Origin: Leptolyngbya sp. KIOST-1
GTDB taxonomy: Bacteria; Cyanobacteriota; Cyanobacteriia; Phormidesmidales; Phormidesmidaceae
Assembly (NCBI RefSeq): GCF_000763385.1
Contig: NZ_JQFA01000002.1
Coordinates: 2,790,001-2,854,000, forward strand
Reading direction: 5' to 3'
DNA length: 64,000 nucleotides
Positions 28,395 through 37,019 of the stretch are shown in pieces. How positions within the stretch are numbered: the stretch's first letter is position 1; each line of letters starts with the position of its first letter. Position numbers and translations under genes: made by a program. Under the pieces are notes generated by a model. That model did no database searches, was not told the DNA's origin, and was given only the letters and a program-made list of their open reading frames with translations.

Positions 28395-31300
28395 ATGGGG
28401 TATCGCTTTTTCCTGTTCTTACATCGCAACCTGGCCAGCCGGATGTCGCTGCGGCTGCTGGTTGTCGTACCCTTTGTGCTGCAGGTGTCGGTGGCGGTAG
28501 GGCTGACCGGGTGGCTGTCCATGCGCCAGGGGCAGCTGGCCGTCAACCAGGTCGCCAGCCAACTGAGCGCCTCGGTGTCCCACCACCTTGATTACAAGCT
28601 GAGGGACCTGCTGGCGACCTCCCATCTGGTCAATCAGCTCAACTACGATGCCCTTGCCCTAGGCCAGCTCGATCCGACTAACGACGAAGAGCTTGTGCGC
28701 CACTTCAGACGGCAGTCGGAGCAGTTTGGCCACATTGACTCCATGTTTTGGGGCCAGGCCAACGGCGAATTCGTCGGCTATACGACCCTGGGCCAACGGG
28801 CCCAACAGGCCATGGTGGGCGGCCCTTCCCGAAATGATTACATTCAGTTTTGGCAGCTCGATGCCGCTACGGGGGAGCCCGTTGAGCTGGTCAACTCCAC
28901 CCCCAACTGGAACACCGTGGAACGTCCCTGGTACCGGACGGCGGTGCGGGCCGGGGGACCGGTGTGGGGCGAGGTGTTTCCCTACCATGCCCTGCCTGTG
29001 CTGGCGCTTTCGAGCTCCAGGCCGGTGTATAGCGGCAGCGGTGAACTGCTAGGCGTGCTGGGCAATAACTTTTTCCTGGACCACATCAGCAACTTTTTAC
29101 GGACAACGGACATTAGTGAGCACGGCCAGGCCTTTGTACTGGAGCGATCGGGCCTGCTGGTAGCCAGTTCAACCGACACGCCCGCCTACGAGGTGGTCGA
29201 TGGCCGCCCCCGGCGCTCCTATGCCGTCCTTAGTCCCAATCCGCTGATTCGGGCCAGCGCCCAACTGCTGCTCAACCAGTCCAGGGGCGATTGGTCTACC
29301 GTCCAGCCGCAGCAGATTGAGTTTATGCTCAACGGCAAGCGCCAGTTTATGCAGGTGTCTACCCTGAATGAGAGCGAGGATCTCAACTGGCTGATTGTGG
29401 TAATCATGCCCGAAGATGATTTCATGTCGGCCATCAAAGCCAGTCGTCGCAATACGATTGCCCTCTGCGGGCTGGCGCTGGCGGCAGCAATTGTCTCTGG
29501 TTTGTACACCAGCCGCTGGATTACGCGACCGCTAAAGGCCTTTAGCGCGGCCACCAGGGCGATCGCCAGCGGCAACCTGAAGCAGAAAATTGGCCCCACC
29601 GGGCTGCGGGAACTCGATGGCCTGGCCCAAGCCTTTAACCAGATGGCCACCCGACTGGAGGCGTCGTTTAGCGATTTGCAACGCTCCAAGGCAGATGTCG
29701 AGCGGGCTAACGGTGAAATTCAGCAGCAGGCCGCTCTGTTTCGCCTGATGGCCGAAAATATGAGCGATTTAATCTGCCTGCACAATCTGGACGGCACCTA
29801 CCGCTACGTCAGCCCCTCGGTGGAGTGGCTGCTGGGCTATCAGCCCGAGGCGCTGCTGGGCCTCCACCCCGACAGCCTGATGCACCCGGACGATGTACCC
29901 CAGGGGCATCCGCATTTTTATCCACCCTACGCAGGGCAGCCCCAGGCCCCGAAGCCCGTGGTCTGCCGCATGCGCCATCACCGGGGCTACTACATCTGGC
30001 TCGAGACCTTTACGCGACCAATTGTGGATGCGGCTGGGGCGGTGGTGCAGATTCAAACCGCTTCCCGCGATGTCACCGACCAGGTGAGAATGCGCCGCCA
30101 GCTCGAGCACGACGCCTGCCACGATAGCCTGACCGGACTGCCCAACCGCAAGCAGCTGCAAGATCGGCTGGAGGCCGCCCTGGCCCGCATCTGCCAGGAT
30201 GACGGCTACCGGTTTGCCCTGCTGTTTTTAGACATCGATCACTTTAAGGTGGTCAACGACAGCCTGGGCCACCTGATTGGCGATGAGCTGCTGATGGAGG
30301 TGGCCAGTCGGCTGATGGCCGTGCTGCGTTCGAGGGACCTGGCGGTGCGGCTGGGGGGCGACGAGTTTATGGTGCTGCTGGAGGAGATCGATACCTTTGA
30401 GCAGGCTAAGGCCATAGCGGAGCAAATTGTGGATATGCTGCGCCAGCCCTTCCAGCTCAGCAGCCACCAGATGTTTGCCACGGTCAGCCTGGGGCTGGTG
30501 ATGGGCAATACCCGCTACCAGTCGGCCTTGGAACTGATTCGCGACGCCGATACGGCCATGTACCGAGCTAAGGCCAGCGGGCGGGACGGCTATCGGGTGT
30601 TTGACAGCGGTATGCACGATCGCGCGATCGCCCGACTGACCCTGGAAACCGAACTGCGCCGCGCCCTGCTACACAGCCCGGAAGAGTTTGTGCTCTACTA
30701 CCAGCCCATCATTGACCTACCGACGGCGGAGGTGAGAGGGTTTGAGGCGCTGGTGCGGTGGCAGCACCCGGAGCGGGGCCTGGTGATGCCGGGCGAGTTT
30801 ATTTCGGTGGCGGAAGAAACCGGGCTGATTGTGCCTCTGAGTCACTGGTTGCTGGAACTGGCCTGCCGCCAAATGGCCACCTGGCAGCGCGCCTACCCAC
30901 GGGCACTGGCGCTGACCGTCAGCGTTAACCTATCGGCCCTGCAGCTGCACAGCAAGGAGCTACTGGAGCGGGTGGATGAGGTGCTGCACAGGGTGGGGCT
31001 GTCGCCACGCAGCCTGGTGTTAGAAATTACCGAAAGCATGCTGATTGACAACATTGACGACACTATTGTGGTGCTCAACAGCCTGCGTCAGCGCGGTATT
31101 GCCCTCAGCATTGACGACTTTGGCACCGGCTATTCATCGCTGAGTTATCTGTACCGGTTCCCTATCAATACGCTCAAGATCGATCGCTCCTTTGTCAGCC
31201 AGATGGAAACCAGCCTCAGCCACGAACGGATTGTGCACACCATCATTAACCTGGGGCGGCAGCTGGGCTTCAGGGCGATCGCCGAGGGGATTGAAACCGC

Positions 31301-31439
31301 AGAGCAGGTCAACGCGCTCAAACGGATGGGCTGTGACTGTGGTCAGGGCTACTGGTTTGGCAAACCCCAGCCCGCGGCCGAAATCGAGCGCTGGCTAGCC
31401 CAGGCTACCGCTTACTATCGTCCACGTTCGCTCGCCTGA
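28395..31439 (+). CDS. dCache-HAMP-PAS-GGDEF-EAL signalling protein
   Basis: 1014 residues. Order: TM helix about 20-40; extracellular double-Cache domain about 45-340 (WYRTAVRAGGPVWGEVFPYH is a Cache signature); TM about 352-374; HAMP about 375-425; PAS about 445-560; GGDEF about 575-735 with intact GGDEF at 654-658; EAL about 755-1005 with intact EALVRW starting at 784 and DDFGTGYSSLSYL. Both catalytic motifs look complete, so it could make and break cyclic di-GMP in response to an outside ligand. The start is ATG 28395, with a weak ribosome site; ATG 28443 is possible. It overlaps the convergent small gene at 31405 by 35 bases. Confidence 0.95.
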   Translation: MGYRFFLFLHRNLASRMSLRLLVVVPFVLQVSVAVGLTGWLSMRQGQLAVNQVASQLSASVSHHLDYKLRDLLATSHLVNQLNYDALALGQLDPTNDEELVRHFRRQSEQFGHIDSMFWGQANGEFVGYTTLGQRAQQAMVGGPSRNDYIQFWQLDAATGEPVELVNSTPNWNTVERPWYRTAVRAGGPVWGEVFPYHALPVLALSSSRPVYSGSGELLGVLGNNFFLDHISNFLRTTDISEHGQAFVLERSGLLVASSTDTPAYEVVDGRPRRSYAVLSPNPLIRASAQLLLNQSRGDWSTVQPQQIEFMLNGKRQFMQVSTLNESEDLNWLIVVIMPEDDFMSAIKASRRNTIALCGLALAAAIVSGLYTSRWITRPLKAFSAATRAIASGNLKQKIGPTGLRELDGLAQAFNQMATRLEASFSDLQRSKADVERANGEIQQQAALFRLMAENMSDLICLHNLDGTYRYVSPSVEWLLGYQPEALLGLHPDSLMHPDDVPQGHPHFYPPYAGQPQAPKPVVCRMRHHRGYYIWLETFTRPIVDAAGAVVQIQTASRDVTDQVRMRRQLEHDACHDSLTGLPNRKQLQDRLEAALARICQDDGYRFALLFLDIDHFKVVNDSLGHLIGDELLMEVASRLMAVLRSRDLAVRLGGDEFMVLLEEIDTFEQAKAIAEQIVDMLRQPFQLSSHQMFATVSLGLVMGNTRYQSALELIRDADTAMYRAKASGRDGYRVFDSGMHDRAIARLTLETELRRALLHSPEEFVLYYQPIIDLPTAEVRGFEALVRWQHPERGLVMPGEFISVAEETGLIVPLSHWLLELACRQMATWQRAYPRALALTVSVNLSALQLHSKELLERVDEVLHRVGLSPRSLVLEITESMLIDNIDDTIVVLNSLRQRGIALSIDDFGTGYSSLSYLYRFPINTLKIDRSFVSQMETSLSHERIVHTIINLGRQLGFRAIAEGIETAEQVNALKRMGCDCGQGYWFGKPQPAAEIERWLAQATAYYRPRSLA

Positions 31440-31647
31440 GCCGATCGTCCACCCAGCGCTTGGCTCGGTAGATGGCCTCGGTGCGGCTGACAGCGCCGGG
31501 TACGGCTACGGCACAGCCGCGATCGTGGGTCGCCCAAACCGCATACATCGGCACCCCGTGGTGGGTGCTCTGGTCAAGCTCAAGGTGAAATCCCCGGTAG
31601 GTAAACGACAGCACCACATGGGGGTAGTCTGGGTCGGTAAACAGCAT
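31405..31647 (-). CDS. Conserved-looking small protein of unknown function
   Basis: 80 residues from ATG 31647; a longer frame starting at 31770 would add a poor, Cys- and Arg-rich extension. It reads MLFTDPDYPHVVLSFTYRGF and HLELDQSTHHGVPMYAVWAT, followed by a charged C-terminus (AIYRAKRWVDDRLRR). I do not recognise the family. The pattern of alternating hydrophobics suggests a small alpha/beta domain, no signal peptide, no helix across the membrane. Its 3' end lies inside the end of the convergent GGDEF-EAL gene. Confidence 0.6.
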   Translation of the reverse strand: MLFTDPDYPHVVLSFTYRGFHLELDQSTHHGVPMYAVWATHDRGCAVAVPGAVSRTEAIYRAKRWVDDRLRRANVDDSKR

Positions 31648-31837
31648 AGGGGAAGGGTATGGGTTTGCAAGGAGTATGGGGCAACATTGGACCTTCGGCC
31701 TTGTACTTATAGCCATCGCCAGAACCGTTAGGACATGACCCATGCTCCTGCAGCGATGGTTATACGCCACTGCGCCGTCCCAGTTTTTTGCCTTTGGCTG
31801 AGGCCAATGTCCTCAGCGCAATGGCCATCGCTATAAA

Positions 31838-31868
31838 TTAAAAAAGAGGTGAGCTGAGGCCCACCTCT
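31838..31868 (-). terminator. Intrinsic terminator of sodB
   Basis: On the minus strand AGAGGTG (complement of 31862-31868) pairs with CACCTCT (complement of 31845-31851), followed by a run of six T. It is 36 bases after the sodB stop. Confidence 0.8.
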
Positions 31869-31903
31869 ATGAGTCGCGGAGCACGACTGTTGGTGCCGTC
31901 CGG

Positions 31904-32503
31904 TTAAGCCGCGGCGAGGTTGCTGGCGGCAAAATCCCAGTTCACGACATTTTTGAGGAAGGTCTCGATGTAGTCGGGACGCTTGTTCTGGTAGTCAAGG
32001 TAGTAGGCGTGCTCCCACACGTCCATGGTCAGCAGGGGCACCTGCCCGGCGGTGAGGGGGTTGTCGGCGTTGAGGGTTTTAGTCACCTTGAGGGTGCCGT
32101 TGTCGAGCACCAGCCAGGCCCAGCCGCTGCCAAACTGGGTGGCCCCAGCCGTCTTAAACGCTTCGGCAAACTTGTCAAAGCTGCCGAAGTCGGCGTCAAT
32201 TTTGCTGGCCAGATCGCCAGAGGGCATGCCGCCACCGCCGGGCTTCATCGAGTTCCAGTAGAAGGTGTGGTTCCAGGCCTGGGCACCGTTATTGAACAGA
32301 CCCTGCTGGGAGCTATCGCCTGCGATCGCCTTGATCACTTCCTCAATCGGTTTGCTGTCGAGGTCGGTGCCTTTGACGGCGTCGTTGTACTTGCTCACGT
32401 AGGCGGCGTGGTGCTTATCGTGGTGAAATTCCAGCGTGCTCTTGGAAATATAGGGGTCAAGAGCATCGTAGGCGTAGGGAAGGGGGGGTAATTCGTAGGC
32501 CAT
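31904..32503 (-). CDS. sodB: Superoxide dismutase, iron type
   Basis: 199 residues from ATG 32503, chosen because AGGAG lies 5-9 bases upstream and MAYELPPLPYAYDALDPYIS is the standard N-terminus. Metal ligands are in FHHDKHHAAYVSKYN (His27), NHTFYWNSMKP and MDVWEHAYYLDYQNKRPDYI. GGGMPSGDLA and the NNGAQAWNHTF spacing fit the Fe form; Fe versus Mn cannot be settled by eye. It dismutates superoxide, here in the cytoplasm because there is no signal peptide. A clear terminator follows. Downstream lie three short copies of a TATAGCCATCGC-type repeat. Confidence 0.96.
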   Translation of the reverse strand: MAYELPPLPYAYDALDPYISKSTLEFHHDKHHAAYVSKYNDAVKGTDLDSKPIEEVIKAIAGDSSQQGLFNNGAQAWNHTFYWNSMKPGGGGMPSGDLASKIDADFGSFDKFAEAFKTAGATQFGSGWAWLVLDNGTLKVTKTLNADNPLTAGQVPLLTMDVWEHAYYLDYQNKRPDYIETFLKNVVNWDFAASNLAAA

Positions 32504-32744
32504 GGGGCTCCTGAGTAAAGGCCTTGGGCATGATAAATCTTTACCCCCTGCAAAAACCATCCCCCTGGGGTGGAGGGGGATAGGCAAAATGGCCATCGTA
32601 AAATGGGCCTTCAGATAGATATGGGCTTCAAGTCAGGGGTTTTGTGCGAACAGTTTGTCGTTCAAAACCCCTAACCTAATGCTTTAGATTGAACAGGACA
32701 ACGCCGATGGAATCGGGCTTGTAGCCAAAGCCAAGGACGCTACC

Positions 32745-33176
32745 CTAGGCCTGAATCTCCACCAGCTCAATGTCGAAGATCAAGGTTTCTCCTGCTAAGG
32801 GATGATTGGCATCGAGGGTGACATCGGCCTCCGAGAGATCGGTCACCATCACCGGCACAATCTGGCCCTGGGGCCCCTGAATTTGCAGTTGCTGACCGAC
32901 ATCGAGCGGGATGTCGGCCGGAATATGGTGGCGCTCAACCACCATTACCATTTCTTCGCGGTGGGGACCGTAGGCCTTTTCCGCTGGAATTACTTCGGTT
33001 TTGGCGTCGCCGGGGGTCATGCCCACCACCGCCGCCTCAAAGCCTGGAATTACCTCGCCGTTGCCGATGGCAAACTCCAGCGGACCGCGATCGCGCGAGG
33101 AGTCAAACACGGTGCCGTCTTCAAGCCGACCGGTGTAGTGAATGGCAACGCTGTCGCCTGATTTTGCCTGGGTCAT
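32745..33176 (-). CDS. FKBP-type peptidyl-prolyl isomerase, SlyD-like
   Basis: 143 residues from ATG 33176. MTQAKSGDSVAIHYTGRLED, GTVFDSSRDRGPLEFAIGNG and EVIPGFEAAVVGMTPGDAKT are the FKBP half-domains; the insert from about 70 to 120 (YGPHREEMVMVVERHHIPAD) is the SlyD-type IF chaperone flap. The long His-rich metal-binding tail of E. coli SlyD is absent. It catalyses proline isomerisation and likely assists folding in the cytoplasm. A longer start at 33197 adds seven residues without a better ribosome site. Confidence 0.93.
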   Translation of the reverse strand: MTQAKSGDSVAIHYTGRLEDGTVFDSSRDRGPLEFAIGNGEVIPGFEAAVVGMTPGDAKTEVIPAEKAYGPHREEMVMVVERHHIPADIPLDVGQQLQIQGPQGQIVPVMVTDLSEADVTLDANHPLAGETLIFDIELVEIQA

Positions 33177-33401
33177 AGAACCATCCTTGCAATGCACTAG
33201 GGGTTTTCATGGAGTTGTGGACGCTGTCCCGTTCACGCTAACGGGCATTTTGTTGAACCCCAGCAATACTAGAGATTTTCCTAAGGTTTCGACGTTGAGG
33301 CAGGGGTGAAGACGCCCTCAGGCAGCCCAGTGCGATCGGCGCAGCCCTTGATATGCTGTAGGTAGAGTCCTATCCACCGGCCTGAAACCGAGATCTCCAC
33401 G

Positions 33402-34301
33402 ATGGCTGCCTCCATCGATAATTCCAGTCCCCAAGGCGAGGCCAACATCTGGCTGAGCGAATTTCAGGCCATTTTACAGGGCGCGGTGGGGGGCTTTTTG
33501 TTTGGCATTCCCCTGCTTTACACCGTAGAAGTGTGGTCCATTGGGGCCGCCACCGACCCCCACTGGCTGCTAGTGGTGCTGGCGGCCACCCTGGTTGGGG
33601 TAGGGCTGCTCACCCAGGTTGAAGGGTTTCGCCAAACCCTCCGCCTGCATCCTGTGGAAGCCCTGCTCGAAAGCATTGAGGCGGTTGCCATAGGGGTGGT
33701 GTGTGCGGCTCTGGCCCTGGGACTACTGCGCCGCATTACCCTGGCTACACCCCTGGCGGAGGTGCTGGGCAAGGTGGTGTTTGAGGCGGTGCCCTTTGCC
33801 CTGGGGGTGGCCCTGGCGCGATCGACGTTGCAGGGCAAGCGGGGGCGCGATCGCCGCACCACCACGCCCCTGTCGCGACGGCTCACCTCGCCTACCCTGG
33901 CCAACCTGCGCGATGCCCTGGTCGATTTCGACGCCGCCCTGATCGGCGCGGTGCTGATCGCCTTCAGCATTGCTCCCACCGAAGAAGTGCCCCTGCTGGC
34001 GGCCTCCCTGCCGCCCCTGTGGCTGCTGCTGATTATGGCCGCCTCCCTGGGCCTCTCCTACGCCATTGTGTTTGCCTCAGGCTTTACCGATCGCGCCGAA
34101 CGGCGGCAGCGGGGGCTGCTGTTTAGCCCCGTCACGGAAACCCTGGTGGCCTACCTGGTGGCCCTGGTGGCCTCGGTGGTGATGCTGGTGCTGTTTCAGC
34201 AGCTCAACCCCAGCGACCCCTGGTCGGAATGGCTCAGCGATGTGCTAGTTTTGGGCCTGCCCGCCTCCATTGGGGGGGCCGCAGGACGTATCCTAATTTG
34301 A
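33402..34301 (+). CDS. TIGR02587 family integral membrane protein (DUF2391)
   Basis: 299 residues with about seven hydrophobic helices (29-46, 55-75, 93-112, 128-140, 183-195, 207-228, 248-268). ILQGAVGGFLFGIPLLYTVE and WLLVVLAATLVGVGLLTQVE, with a FSIAPTEEVPLLA stretch, are the family core. The family has no known reaction. The next gene, one base after its stop, is the TIGR02588 partner with which this family is habitually paired, so the two should be one operon and probably one complex. Confidence 0.85.
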   Translation: MAASIDNSSPQGEANIWLSEFQAILQGAVGGFLFGIPLLYTVEVWSIGAATDPHWLLVVLAATLVGVGLLTQVEGFRQTLRLHPVEALLESIEAVAIGVVCAALALGLLRRITLATPLAEVLGKVVFEAVPFALGVALARSTLQGKRGRDRRTTTPLSRRLTSPTLANLRDALVDFDAALIGAVLIAFSIAPTEEVPLLAASLPPLWLLLIMAASLGLSYAIVFASGFTDRAERRQRGLLFSPVTETLVAYLVALVASVVMLVLFQQLNPSDPWSEWLSDVLVLGLPASIGGAAGRILI

Positions 34302-34302
34302 T

Positions 34303-34752
34303 ATGGATCTGCCCAACCCCTCCGCCCACCCCTCCGAACAATCCCCCGAGGTGACGTCCGCCGCCGGTCGCTTTACCCAGCGGTCCGCCGCCGAGTGGGT
34401 GACCTTCATGGCCGCCTCAGTGATTTTGCTGGGGCTGGTCGGACTGATTTTGTTCGACTGGCAAACCAACCAGGACCGCCCGCCCGCCTTCGCGGTGGCG
34501 GTATCCGAGGCGGTGCGGGTCACCGATGGCCGCTACTACGTGCCCTTTGCCATTACCAATACCGGTGGCCGCATTGCCCGTATGGTGCAGGTCACCGCCG
34601 AACTCAACCTGGAAGGATCTGACGACGAGACGGGCGAGCAGCAGATTGATTTTCTCTCGGGCCACGAAACCAAGGCGGGCAGCTTTGTCTTTACCCACGA
34701 CCCCCAGGGGGGGGATCTGGTGGTGCGGGTGGCCAGCTATCGACTACCGTAG
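34303..34752 (+). CDS. TIGR02588 family membrane-anchored protein
   Basis: 149 residues. An N-terminal helix at about 33-50 (VTFMAASVILLGLVGLILFD) anchors a small beta-rich domain (AVSEAVRVTDGRYYVPFAI, IARMVQVTAELNLEG). It begins one base after the stop of the TIGR02587 gene, which is the known partner family. The outer domain resembles an Ig-like or CARDB-like sandwich, which is inference. Function of the pair is unknown. Confidence 0.82.
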   Translation: MDLPNPSAHPSEQSPEVTSAAGRFTQRSAAEWVTFMAASVILLGLVGLILFDWQTNQDRPPAFAVAVSEAVRVTDGRYYVPFAITNTGGRIARMVQVTAELNLEGSDDETGEQQIDFLSGHETKAGSFVFTHDPQGGDLVVRVASYRLP

Positions 34753-34812
34753 AATGCGTTTGAAATGGAGTGCACGACCCAGGGCCTCCCTCACATACAC
34801 CAGGGGGAATCC

Positions 34813-35745
34813 ATGCTCGGCTATGTCTTAATTTTGCTGGCGACGGTTTTCTTTGGGGCCCAAAATTTGATTACGCGGGTGTTGTTTACCCCCTCTGATC
34901 TGCTGGGTCTGGTGGAAACCGGTGGCTTTGTGGCCCCCACGCTGCCCAACTCATTTCTGCTGATGTTTATGCGGATGGCAGTGGGGGTGCCCTTGATGGC
35001 GGTGCTCCTGCCGCCGGTTTATCCTCCCCTGTGGACTGACCTGCGCCGCCTGGGCTCGGTGACCTATCGCCGCGAACTCTACCTGGCCCTGGTAGGCGGC
35101 GTGCTGATGTTTGCCTACCTGGCGCTGTTGTACGTGTCGGTGGGCCGCATTGCCGCGGGCATTGCGCTGACGCTGTTTTTCACCTTCCCAGTCTACACGG
35201 CGCTGCTGGCCTGGTACTGGTTTGGCCACCGCCCCAACCTCAGCCGCTGGGCGATTTTAGGGCTGATTTTGGTCGGTAGCGCCCTGACCATTCCCATGAC
35301 CGGAGCGGCCATTGAGAGCTGGCTGGGGGTCGCCTTTGGGCTGGGCTCAGGGGTAGTGTACGCTTTCTACACCGTGGTTGCCCAGGAAGCCTTCGAAACC
35401 TTTCACCCGGTGCCGTTTACGGCCATTAGCTTTGCAGTCACCCTGGTGCTGTCGGCGGCGTGCCTGCTGCTGTGGCCGGGGGAACTGGCGGGGCTGCTGT
35501 GGCCGGCGCTGTGGGTGGGGGGGCTGCTGTCGGCGATCGCCACCCTCACCGGCCATGTGCTCAACAACCTGGGCATTCGCAGCGTGGGGGCCACCGCCGC
35601 CGCCATGATTGGGGCCGCCAACCCGGCCCTGACGGCGGTGCTGGCCTGGGGGGTGCTGCAGGAGCAGCTTTCTGTGGTGCAGGGGCTGGGGGTGCTGCTG
35701 GTGACGGTGAGCGTCGGCCTGCTCAGCCTGACCAAGCCTTCCTAG
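34813..35745 (+). CDS. EamA/DMT-superfamily transporter
   Basis: 310 residues from ATG 34813 (AGGGGGA about 5 bases upstream). Ten hydrophobic helices in two five-helix EamA halves can be followed, starting MLGYVLILLATVFFGAQN and ending VVQGLGVLLVTVSVGLLSLT. GRIAAGIALTLFFTFPVYTA and GATAAAMIGAANPALTAVLA are the repeated half-motifs. Drug/metabolite transporters of this type move small solutes across the inner membrane; the substrate cannot be inferred. It follows the TIGR02588 gene by 60 bases on the same strand. Confidence 0.9.
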   Translation: MLGYVLILLATVFFGAQNLITRVLFTPSDLLGLVETGGFVAPTLPNSFLLMFMRMAVGVPLMAVLLPPVYPPLWTDLRRLGSVTYRRELYLALVGGVLMFAYLALLYVSVGRIAAGIALTLFFTFPVYTALLAWYWFGHRPNLSRWAILGLILVGSALTIPMTGAAIESWLGVAFGLGSGVVYAFYTVVAQEAFETFHPVPFTAISFAVTLVLSAACLLLWPGELAGLLWPALWVGGLLSAIATLTGHVLNNLGIRSVGATAAAMIGAANPALTAVLAWGVLQEQLSVVQGLGVLLVTVSVGLLSLTKPS

Positions 35746-35779
35746 GGCAGCGATCGCCTCAGCACCGTATTCCTATCCC

Positions 35780-36223
35780 CTACAGGACATCTAGATCTTC
35801 GGGAAATTTGTCGCCGAAAAGCGCTTCCGGGGTAAAGGGGCACTGCTCCGGCAGGGTTTTGGGATCGAGGGGTGTTTCTCGCCCCACCAACAGCAAGCCC
35901 AGCTGGTAGCCCTTGGCAATCGCTTCGTCTTGGTAAGCTTTGAGGCTGGGGTTTTGGTCGAGCAAGTCTAAAATTTGTAGCCGCTGCTCCTGAATCATGT
36001 ATTTCCAGCTTTTGCTGCGGCGATCGGCCTGGTACTGCCATTTCAATAGATGGCCAATCAACACCCCCAGCCGATTTTTTAATTCCTGCTTTTGCTGCTT
36101 GCCCAAGGACTCAATTTCCTCAATTAAATGGGCCACATCCAGATGGTCAATCTTTCCCTGGCGCAGAAAATTAGCCTGGGCTTGGGTCCAGGCGTGGAAG
36201 TCTGTTTCGTAGAGGTCAGGCAT
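35780..36223 (-). CDS. DUF29 domain protein
   Basis: 147 residues. YETDFHAWTQAQANFLRQGK and AHLIEEIESLGKQQKQELKN and RLGVLIGHLLKWQYQADRRS are the DUF29 pattern, a helical family very abundant in cyanobacteria and without a known role. The start is ATG 36223 with AGGTGG about 6 bases upstream. It follows nth on the same strand by 65 bases but is unlikely to share function with it. Confidence 0.88.
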   Translation of the reverse strand: MPDLYETDFHAWTQAQANFLRQGKIDHLDVAHLIEEIESLGKQQKQELKNRLGVLIGHLLKWQYQADRRSKSWKYMIQEQRLQILDLLDQNPSLKAYQDEAIAKGYQLGLLLVGRETPLDPKTLPEQCPFTPEALFGDKFPEDLDVL

Positions 36224-36287
36224 CAGACCACCTCCGCTGATTGAGGGCGACCTAAACCAGTGTTAGCACAGTGGCCCCGGTGAATGC

Positions 36288-36977
36288 TCACGGATGGGCC
36301 GGAGCTTCGAGCGGGGCGGCGACCGGCACCACCTTGGCCGAGGGGCAGAGATCCGCCAGATCGCACCGACTACACTGGGGGTTGCGGGCATTGCAGACGG
36401 CCCGCCCGTGGTACACCAGGCGAATTGACCAGTTTTCCCAGTCGGGCTGGGGCAGCAGCTTGATCAGGTCGCGCTCGATTTTGACTGGGTCACTGTGCTG
36501 GGTCAGCCCCAGCAGGTTGGTGATGCGCTTGACGTGGGTATCGACGGTGACCCCCCCGTTGATGCCGAAGCCGTGAGCCAGTACCACGTTGGCGGTTTTG
36601 CGGGCCACCCCTGGCAGGGTAATGAGATCATCCATGCGGGGGGGCACCTCACCGCCATACTCAGAAATGATTCGCTGGCAGGCAGCGCGAATGTTCTTGG
36701 CCTTGTTGCGATAGAACCCGGTGGATTTCACTAGCTGCTCTAGATCGGCGATGTCGGCCTCGGCAAAGGCGTAGACATCGGGATAGGCGGCAAACAAGGC
36801 TGGCGTGACCAAATTCACCCGCTCGTCGGTGCACTGGGCCGCCAGCATGGTGGCGATCATCAGTTGCAGGGGGTTTTTGAAGTCGAGGGAGCAGGGGGCT
36901 TCGGGGTAGAGCCGCTTGAGACGAATGAGGATTTCTAGCGCCCGCTGTTTTTTGGAGGCACGCCGCTGGTTGGGCAT
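36288..36977 (-). CDS. nth: Endonuclease III
   Basis: 229 residues. The helix-hairpin-helix LPGVARKTANVV carries catalytic Lys127, and Asp146 is in VTVDTHVKRI. The 4Fe-4S cluster is Cys195-x6-Cys202-x2-Cys205-x5-Cys211. It removes oxidised pyrimidines and nicks the abasic site in base-excision repair. It is 42 bases from rseP on the same strand, and the gap is a G-rich GGATGGG-type tract. Confidence 0.96.
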   Translation of the reverse strand: MPNQRRASKKQRALEILIRLKRLYPEAPCSLDFKNPLQLMIATMLAAQCTDERVNLVTPALFAAYPDVYAFAEADIADLEQLVKSTGFYRNKAKNIRAACQRIISEYGGEVPPRMDDLITLPGVARKTANVVLAHGFGINGGVTVDTHVKRITNLLGLTQHSDPVKIERDLIKLLPQPDWENWSIRLVYHGRAVCNARNPQCSRCDLADLCPSAKVVPVAAPLEAPAHP

Positions 36978-37019
36978 GGATGGGATGGGGGGTGGATGGG
37001 TAGGGGGTAGATGGGCGGG
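36978..37019. repeat. G-tract spacer
   Basis: GGATGGGATGGGGGGTGGAT followed by GGGTAGGGGGTAGATGGGCGG fills the 42 bases between rseP and nth. Similar G-rich spacers occur at 59780-59870 (both strands). Four or more G-runs could form a quadruplex in the coding-strand complement. Confidence 0.5.
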
